A stretch of DNA of 64,000 nucleotides from UBA1413 sp964552955 (GTDB lineage: Bacteria > Bacteroidota > Bacteroidia > Bacteroidales > Prolixibacteraceae), in contig CAZKIU010000005.1 in assembly GCA_964552955.1 (NCBI GenBank), forward strand, positions 1-64,000, read 5' to 3'. Each line of letters begins with the position of its first letter. Within the stretch, counting starts at the first letter, position 1. A model generated the notes under the pieces. The model saw only the letters and a list, made by a program, of their open reading frames with translations. It did no database searches and was not told the DNA's origin. This document shows, one piece after another, positions 59,806 through 64,000 of the stretch. A program made the translations under genes and the position numbers.

Positions 59806-61599
59806 TTATTTCAGCCGCTCTTTGAGTTTGGTGAATTCTTCCTTCAGTTCGACGGGCAGGCGGTTGCCGAATTTGGCGTAGTGCTCTTCGATGAGTTCGC
59901 ACTCCTGCTGCCATTTGGCCGTGTCGACTTTCAGCAGTTCCCCGAGGTTTTCAGCCACATTTTCGATGCCGCTCAAGTCGAGGTCTTCGTTGCGGGGCAC
60001 GAGGCCGATAGGTGTTTCCACACCTTCGACGGCATTGTTGCAGCGGTCGAAGATCCATTCGAGGACGCGGATGTTGTCACCGTAGCCGGGCCAGAGCCAT
60101 TTGCCGTTGTCGTCTTTGCGGAACCAGTTGACGTTGAAGATTTTGGGCAGGTTTTCTTTCACCGGGGCCGTTTCGCCGATGTTGATCCAGTGCTGGAAGT
60201 AATCGCCCATGTGGTAGCCACAGAAGGGGAGCATGGCGAAGGGGTCGCGGCGCACGCCGGCTTTAAGGCCGATGGCGGCGGCGGTCACTTCAGAGCCTAC
60301 GATGGAACCCAGGAAGACTCCATGGTTCCAGTTGAAGGATTCGAAAACCAGGGGCACCGTGGAAGGACGGCGGCCACCGAAGAGGAAGGCCGAGATGGGC
60401 ACCCCTGCGGGGTTCTCCCACTCTTTGTCAATCACGGGGCACTGGCTGGCCGGTGCGGTGAAACGGGCATTGGGATGGGCCACAGGCTCGGTGCCGGCGG
60501 GATCATGGACTTTATTTTTCCAGTTGATGGTTCCGGCAGGGCAGGGTGTGCCGATGCCTTCCCACCACACATCGCCATCGGGGGTCAGCCCCACGTTGGT
60601 GAAAATGGAGTTTTTGGTCATGCTCAGCATAGCGTTCGGGTTGGTGTCCATGGAAGTCATGGGAGCCACGCCGAAGAAGCCGGCTTCGGGGTTGATGGCA
60701 TAGAGTTTACCATCTTTGCCGAATTTCATCCAGGCGATGTCGTCGCCCACGGTTTCCACGGTCCATCCGGGAATGGTGGGGATGAGCATGGCCAGGTTGG
60801 TTTTGCCGCAGGCACTCGGGAAGGCGGCGGCCACATATTTCTTCTCACCCTTGGGGTTGGTCAGTCCGAGTATCAGCATGTGCTCGGCAAGCCATCCTTG
60901 CTGTTTGGCCATATAGGAGGCAATGCGCAGGGCGAAACATTTCTTGCCCAGGAGGGCGTTGCCGCCGTAACCCGATCCATACGACCAGATTTCGCCGGTT
61001 TCCGGGAAATGAGAGATAAATTTCTTTTCGATGGGGGCACACGGCCAGGCCACGTCCTGCTGTCCGGGCTCCAGAGGAGCTCCCACGGAATGCATACAGG
61101 GCACGAAATAACCGTTTTCTCCCAGGATGTCGAGGACGGCCTTGCCCATGCGGGTCATGATGCGCATGTTGACCACCACGTAAGCCGAGTCGGTGATTTC
61201 CACACCGATGTGGGCGATGTCAGAACCCAGGGGACCCATGCTGAAGGGAATCACATACATGGTACGCCCTTTCATGCATCCCTTGTAAAGATCACGCATG
61301 GTAGCCTTAAGTTCGTCGGGTGCCATCCAGTTGTTGCTGGGACCGGCATCTTCCTTCCGGGAGGTGCTGATGAAGGTACGGTCTTCCACACGGGCCACAT
61401 CGGAAGGGTCGCTCTGGAAATAGTAGCTTCCGGGGCGTTTCTCCTCGTTCAGCTTGACGGCGGCGCCGGCGGCAACCATCCCATCAAGTAAACGCTGGTT
61501 TTCCTCTTCGGAACCATCGCACCAATATACACTGTCGGGCTCACACCAGTCAGCCCACTCCTGAACCCAGGCAATCAATTTTTTGTGATTTGTTGTCAT
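59806..61599 (-). CDS. pckG: phosphoenolpyruvate carboxykinase (GTP)
   Basis: 597 residues, the GTP-dependent type. It interconverts oxaloacetate and PEP; in anaerobic Bacteroidota it often runs as PEP carboxylation toward succinate. Signatures: WCDGSEEENQ near the N-terminus, YGGNALLGKKCFALRIAS and the P-loop FPSACGKTNLAM (with the hyper-reactive Cys). GDDIAWMKF and the late WFRKDDNGKWLWPGYGDN, RVLEWIFDR also fit. It is monocistronic with a terminator shared with the convergent epimerase gene. The long open frame on the opposite strand is a by-product of GC-rich third positions. Confidence 0.97.
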   Translation of the reverse strand: MTTNHKKLIAWVQEWADWCEPDSVYWCDGSEEENQRLLDGMVAAGAAVKLNEEKRPGSYYFQSDPSDVARVEDRTFISTSRKEDAGPSNNWMAPDELKATMRDLYKGCMKGRTMYVIPFSMGPLGSDIAHIGVEITDSAYVVVNMRIMTRMGKAVLDILGENGYFVPCMHSVGAPLEPGQQDVAWPCAPIEKKFISHFPETGEIWSYGSGYGGNALLGKKCFALRIASYMAKQQGWLAEHMLILGLTNPKGEKKYVAAAFPSACGKTNLAMLIPTIPGWTVETVGDDIAWMKFGKDGKLYAINPEAGFFGVAPMTSMDTNPNAMLSMTKNSIFTNVGLTPDGDVWWEGIGTPCPAGTINWKNKVHDPAGTEPVAHPNARFTAPASQCPVIDKEWENPAGVPISAFLFGGRRPSTVPLVFESFNWNHGVFLGSIVGSEVTAAAIGLKAGVRRDPFAMLPFCGYHMGDYFQHWINIGETAPVKENLPKIFNVNWFRKDDNGKWLWPGYGDNIRVLEWIFDRCNNAVEGVETPIGLVPRNEDLDLSGIENVAENLGELLKVDTAKWQQECELIEEHYAKFGNRLPVELKEEFTKLKERLK

Positions 61600-61653
61600 T
61601 CTGCAGATTTAAAAGATGAAAATTAAGTATTATATTTTGCTTTTATTCAATTG

Positions 61654-61661
61654 CAAATATA
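61654..61661 (-). promoter_or_regulatory. -7 box upstream of pckG
   Basis: TATATTTG on the reverse strand, 54 bases before the pckG ATG, with no clear TTTG at -33. The remaining spacer to 61896 is AT-rich and shows no gene. Confidence 0.4.
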
Positions 61662-61896
61662 ACCGGAAAAGAGGAAGAAAAGCCGAAGCCGGGCGGCGGT
61701 ATGAAGGTGTTATCCTGCTGAAAATGGGTTAAATGAAGCGCACCGGCCGGAAATCATAAGCATGGGAAAATGGCCCTCTCCCGAAAGTGTTGCTGTACAA
61801 CAGTTACTGAAAGATATTACCCCCTCAGGCTATGATAAGGGCAGCATGTTAAATAAAAATTAATAAAAAATTCCGGCCTCGGGGAGGGGTGCTGGT

Positions 61897-62796
61897 TTAT
61901 GACCTCGGGTGGAATTGCTGGATGGTGCTTTTAAGGAAATCCTTATCAATATGGGTGTAAATCTCGGTGGTCAGGATCGACTCGTGCCCGAGCATCTCCT
62001 GAACGGCCCTCAGATCGGCCCCCCCATTAATCAGATGGGTAGCAAAGGAGTGCCGGAAGGTGTGGGGACTGATTTTCTTCCCCAAGCCCACTTTTTCAGC
62101 CAATCCTTTGATAATGGTGAAAACCATCACCCTGCTCAGATTTTTTCCCCGGCGGTTAAGAAAGAGAATGTTGGTGCAATCCTTGCCAATGTGGAGGGTT
62201 TTGCGGTAGCCCTCGAGGTACTTGTTGATCTCTTCCATGGCATTCTTGCTGATAGGGATCAGCCGCTCCTTGTCCGCTTTCCCTTCTACCTTGATGAAGC
62301 CCTGGTCAAAATAGAGATTGCTGATTTTCAGACTGACCAGCTCCGAAACCCGGAGCCCGCAACTGTACAGGGTCTCCAGCATGGCCCGGTTCCGTTGCCC
62401 TTCAGGCTTGGATACATCCACTGAATCAATGAGCAGATCAATCTCCTCCATCGACAGTACGTCGGGTAGTTTTCTTCCTACCTTGGGCGACTCCAGCAAT
62501 GTGGTGGGATCATTCAGGATCTTCTCTTCAATCAGTAGATATTTGAAAAAGGACTTTATCCCTGAGATCGTTCTGGCCTGAGTGCGCGGACTGACTCCTT
62601 TCAGGTTAAGCCATTCCACAAATTTCTTCAGATGCATCAACCTGACCTTCTCCGGAGGGACTTTTTTGAATTCTTCTTCCAAAAAAAGGATTAACTTATT
62701 GATGTCGTTGACATACGCGGATACAGAATTCTGAGACAGAGATTTCTCCAGCTTAAGAAATTCCTCGTAACCTTTCTTACATTCGACCCATTTCAT
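61897..62796 (-). CDS. xerD: site-specific tyrosine recombinase XerD-like
   Basis: 299 residues, the XerC/D size. N-terminal SAM-like core-binding domain (about 1-90), then the catalytic domain with CGLRVSELVSL (Arg), SPHTFRHSFATHLINGG (His-x-x-Arg), LGHESILTTEIYTHID (His and the Tyr nucleophile). It resolves chromosome dimers at dif. Its position beside aroQ in divergent orientation, with no phage or integron genes nearby, favours the housekeeping recombinase over a mobile-element integrase. Confidence 0.9.
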   Translation of the reverse strand: MKWVECKKGYEEFLKLEKSLSQNSVSAYVNDINKLILFLEEEFKKVPPEKVRLMHLKKFVEWLNLKGVSPRTQARTISGIKSFFKYLLIEEKILNDPTTLLESPKVGRKLPDVLSMEEIDLLIDSVDVSKPEGQRNRAMLETLYSCGLRVSELVSLKISNLYFDQGFIKVEGKADKERLIPISKNAMEEINKYLEGYRKTLHIGKDCTNILFLNRRGKNLSRVMVFTIIKGLAEKVGLGKKISPHTFRHSFATHLINGGADLRAVQEMLGHESILTTEIYTHIDKDFLKSTIQQFHPRS

Positions 62797-63180
62797 ACGC
62801 CTGTTTTTTAATTAATTCATCTTTCATTGGTTAAACCTCAAAGCTGATCTTACCTGGCTTTTCCATCTCCTGTCCCTTATTCCCATTCCGGTTGCACTTC
62901 CTTCAGGTCACCCGTTCCTCGCTCATAGTCCCCTTCTCACATCATGGCCGGATGAGCCGGCCATACCCCCGCAAGGATCGGGCTGCCTTTTGCACCACGG
63001 TCAGCCCAGGATCACATCAATACCATGCACGTCTCAACTTTATGATTCGCTTCCCTCTTTTATTTTTTAAATCCCAAAAAACGTAATTTTGTTCCTGAAA
63101 GCATGATTAATTCATGCTCTCCAATTTCCCGCAAAGAAAACAAAATATAATCTATTAAATATAAGAAAAAATTTGATTGG
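62797..63180. promoter_or_regulatory. 384-base divergent spacer: two perfect hairpins and aroQ -7 box
   Basis: ATGGCCGG-ATGAG-CCGGCCAT (62944-62964) is a perfect stem without a T-run. TAATTTTG (63084-63091) is a -7 candidate for aroQ. Nine bases after it begins AGCATGA-TTAAT-TCATGCT (63100-63118), a perfect inverted repeat that would lie at the very start of the aroQ mRNA or serve as an operator. The remaining DNA is C-rich on the plus strand and lacks a gene. Confidence 0.45.
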
Positions 63181-63612
63181 ATGATGAAAATTTTACTAAT
63201 AAATGGTCCCAACCTTAATCTTTTAGGAATAAGGGAACCCGGCATATACGGAGAAAGAAAATTCGAAGAATATGTTCAGAAATTAAAGATGGATTTTCCT
63301 GATGTGGAATTGGTTTATTATCAATCAAATGTCGAGGGAGAGATCATCGATAAGATACAAATGTTTGGATTCAGCTGCGATGGGATTATTTTGAATGCAG
63401 GAGGGTATACCCATACTTCGGTAGCCATCAGGGATGCCATTTCAGCGGTTCCTGCTCCCGTACTAGAAGTTCATATTTCCAATACCCTGTCGCGCGAATC
63501 CTTTCGCCACACCTCCATGATCGGGCCCGTGTGCAAGGGATGTATTATGGGATTCGGACTGGAATCTTACCGGCTGGCACTCCTTTACCTGACCAGGAAT
63601 CCTGAATCCTGA
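63181..63612 (+). CDS. aroQ: 3-dehydroquinate dehydratase, type II
   Basis: 143 residues, the usual type II length. It converts 3-dehydroquinate to 3-dehydroshikimate in the shikimate pathway as a dodecamer. Motifs: INGPNLNLLGIREPGIYG, YQSNVEGEIIDKI (flexible loop region), NAGGYTHTSVAIRDA, EVHISN and FRHTSMIGPVCKG with the catalytic His. Either of the two initial ATGs could start it. The final Pro-Glu-Ser-stop codons are supplied by GAATC repeat units of the following array. The gene is AT-richer than its neighbours at the 5' end. Confidence 0.96.
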   Translation: MMKILLINGPNLNLLGIREPGIYGERKFEEYVQKLKMDFPDVELVYYQSNVEGEIIDKIQMFGFSCDGIILNAGGYTHTSVAIRDAISAVPAPVLEVHISNTLSRESFRHTSMIGPVCKGCIMGFGLESYRLALLYLTRNPES

Positions 63613-63735
63613 GTCTGGAATCTGGAATCCTCCCGACTGAGTCGAGACTCCACTTCGCTACGTGAGTCTGGAATCTGGAGTCTGGAATCCTAAGTTCTGA
63701 AGGTCAGAATATACGAAGGTCAGAATTAAGGAATT
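63597..63735. repeat. GANTC heptamer array between aroQ and pyk
   Basis: Five GANTC words at 63597, 63604, 63611, 63618 and 63625 and four more at 63664, 63671, 63678 and 63685, each run at exactly 7-base spacing, flank a 33-base element (63637-63669) nearly identical to 1287-1319. The aroQ stop codon lies within the first run. Confidence 0.82.
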
Positions 63736-63815
63736 CTTCATGAGGGGATCTTAATGGGATTTGGCGTAAGTTTGCAGGGTGAGAGCATCATGAATCGATA
63801 ATAGCAATAAAAGGC

Positions 63816-63821
63816 AGGAGG
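63816..63821 (+). promoter_or_regulatory. strong Shine-Dalgarno of pyk
   Basis: AGGAGG seven bases before the ATG at 63829. Such a complete site is uncommon among the Bacteroidota genes of this window and fixes the pyk start. Confidence 0.7.
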
Positions 63822-63828
63822 CAGAGCA

Positions 63829-64000
63829 ATGAGACTGACGAAAATAGTAGCCACGGTTTCGGACCGGAAGTGTGATGTAGGATTTTTGAAGATGCTGGCC
63901 GATGCGGGGATGAACGTAGCGCGGCTGAACACTGCTCATATCACGGAAGAGTCGGCAGGCCAGGTCATTGGGAATATCCGGAAGGTATCGAACAAGATTG
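63829..64000 (+). CDS. pyk: pyruvate kinase (5' end only)
   Basis: 57 residues are visible before the window ends. The start MRLTKIVATVSDRKCDVGFLK and AGMNVARLNTAH match the N-terminal strand and first loop of pyruvate kinase, including the substrate-site Arg in ARLN. In this clade TVSD and NTAH replace the TIGP and NFSH of most other bacteria, in line with Bacteroidota pyruvate kinases as I recall them. It follows aroQ by 216 bases containing a GANTC array. Confidence 0.9.
   Translation, partial: MRLTKIVATVSDRKCDVGFLKMLADAGMNVARLNTAHITEESAGQVIGNIRKVSNKI

Noticed and set aside
59881..61491. Long open frame opposite pckG (over 500 codons)
   Set aside because: Pure shadow of GC-rich third positions in pckG: low-complexity His/Gly/Val-rich product, no family features, complete overlap with an intact conserved enzyme.
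61897..62796. Integrase of a mobile element
   Set aside because: Housekeeping neighbours, standard XerD length, no attachment-site duplication or cargo genes seen.

Overview
The window reads as chromosome of an uncultured, probably anaerobic Bacteroidota (Bacteroidales/Marinilabiliales-like). The evidence is Bacteroidota-type promoter boxes (TAnnTTTG, once with a correctly spaced TTTG), weak Shine-Dalgarno signals, the KduI/KduD/DUF4861 and RhaT/RhaM/RhaA sets, a PurL of the long single-chain type, GTP-dependent PEP carboxykinase and a hydrogenase-like membrane complex. It is a draft assembly, very likely a metagenome bin: a run of exactly 100 N is flanked on both sides by the same 55 bases. 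No tRNA, rRNA, CRISPR array or insertion sequence was seen.

Layout. (1) 1-15 kb: a carbohydrate region fit for rhamnogalacturonan/pectin. Leftward genes are a DUF4861 lipoprotein, kduD, kduI and a Tat-exported TIM-barrel protein. Rightward genes are rhaT-rhaM, rhaA and a GH78 alpha-L-rhamnosidase. purL and a cyclase-family hydrolase lie between them. (2) 15-17 kb: a CBM48-like protein, PPK2 and a DUF1573 protein. (3) 17-22.5 kb: an Fe-S/metal-cofactor cluster of a DUF134 regulator, two NifX-like proteins, two ferredoxin-fused MinD/Mrp ATPases and a CoA-disulfide-reductase-like flavoprotein. (4) 23-45 kb: mostly housekeeping and envelope genes (rimO, prfC, rplS, zapA, rny, patatin-barrel protein, YitT, peptidases). 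It includes a frameshifted zinc metallopeptidase and an unfamiliar 608-residue protein of 13-residue helical repeats with a GH16-like tail. (5) 45-53 kb: a six-gene group-4-hydrogenase-like complex that has lost its Ni-Fe cysteines and its proximal Fe-S cysteines, so it is an energy-converting-hydrogenase-related (Ehr) complex. (6) 53-64 kb: a tandem class II aldolase, a PQQ-like propeller protein, a degenerate M23-like protein, galM, a TIGR01777 epimerase, pckG, xerD, aroQ and the start of pyk.

How they fit together. KduI and KduD convert pectin-derived unsaturated uronates toward 2-keto-3-deoxygluconate. GH78, RhaT, RhaM and RhaA release, import, anomerise and isomerise rhamnose. PckG and Pyk sit at the PEP/pyruvate node that receives these carbons. 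The Ehr complex and the Fe-S ATPase cluster point to an anaerobic, ferredoxin-based energy metabolism.

Most unusual features: arrays of GANTC at exactly 7-base spacing in several intergenic spacers, two of which supply the stop codon of the preceding gene; a dispersed 130-150 base element found before two Fe-S protein genes; the cysteine-stripped Ehr complex; and the 13-residue-repeat protein.
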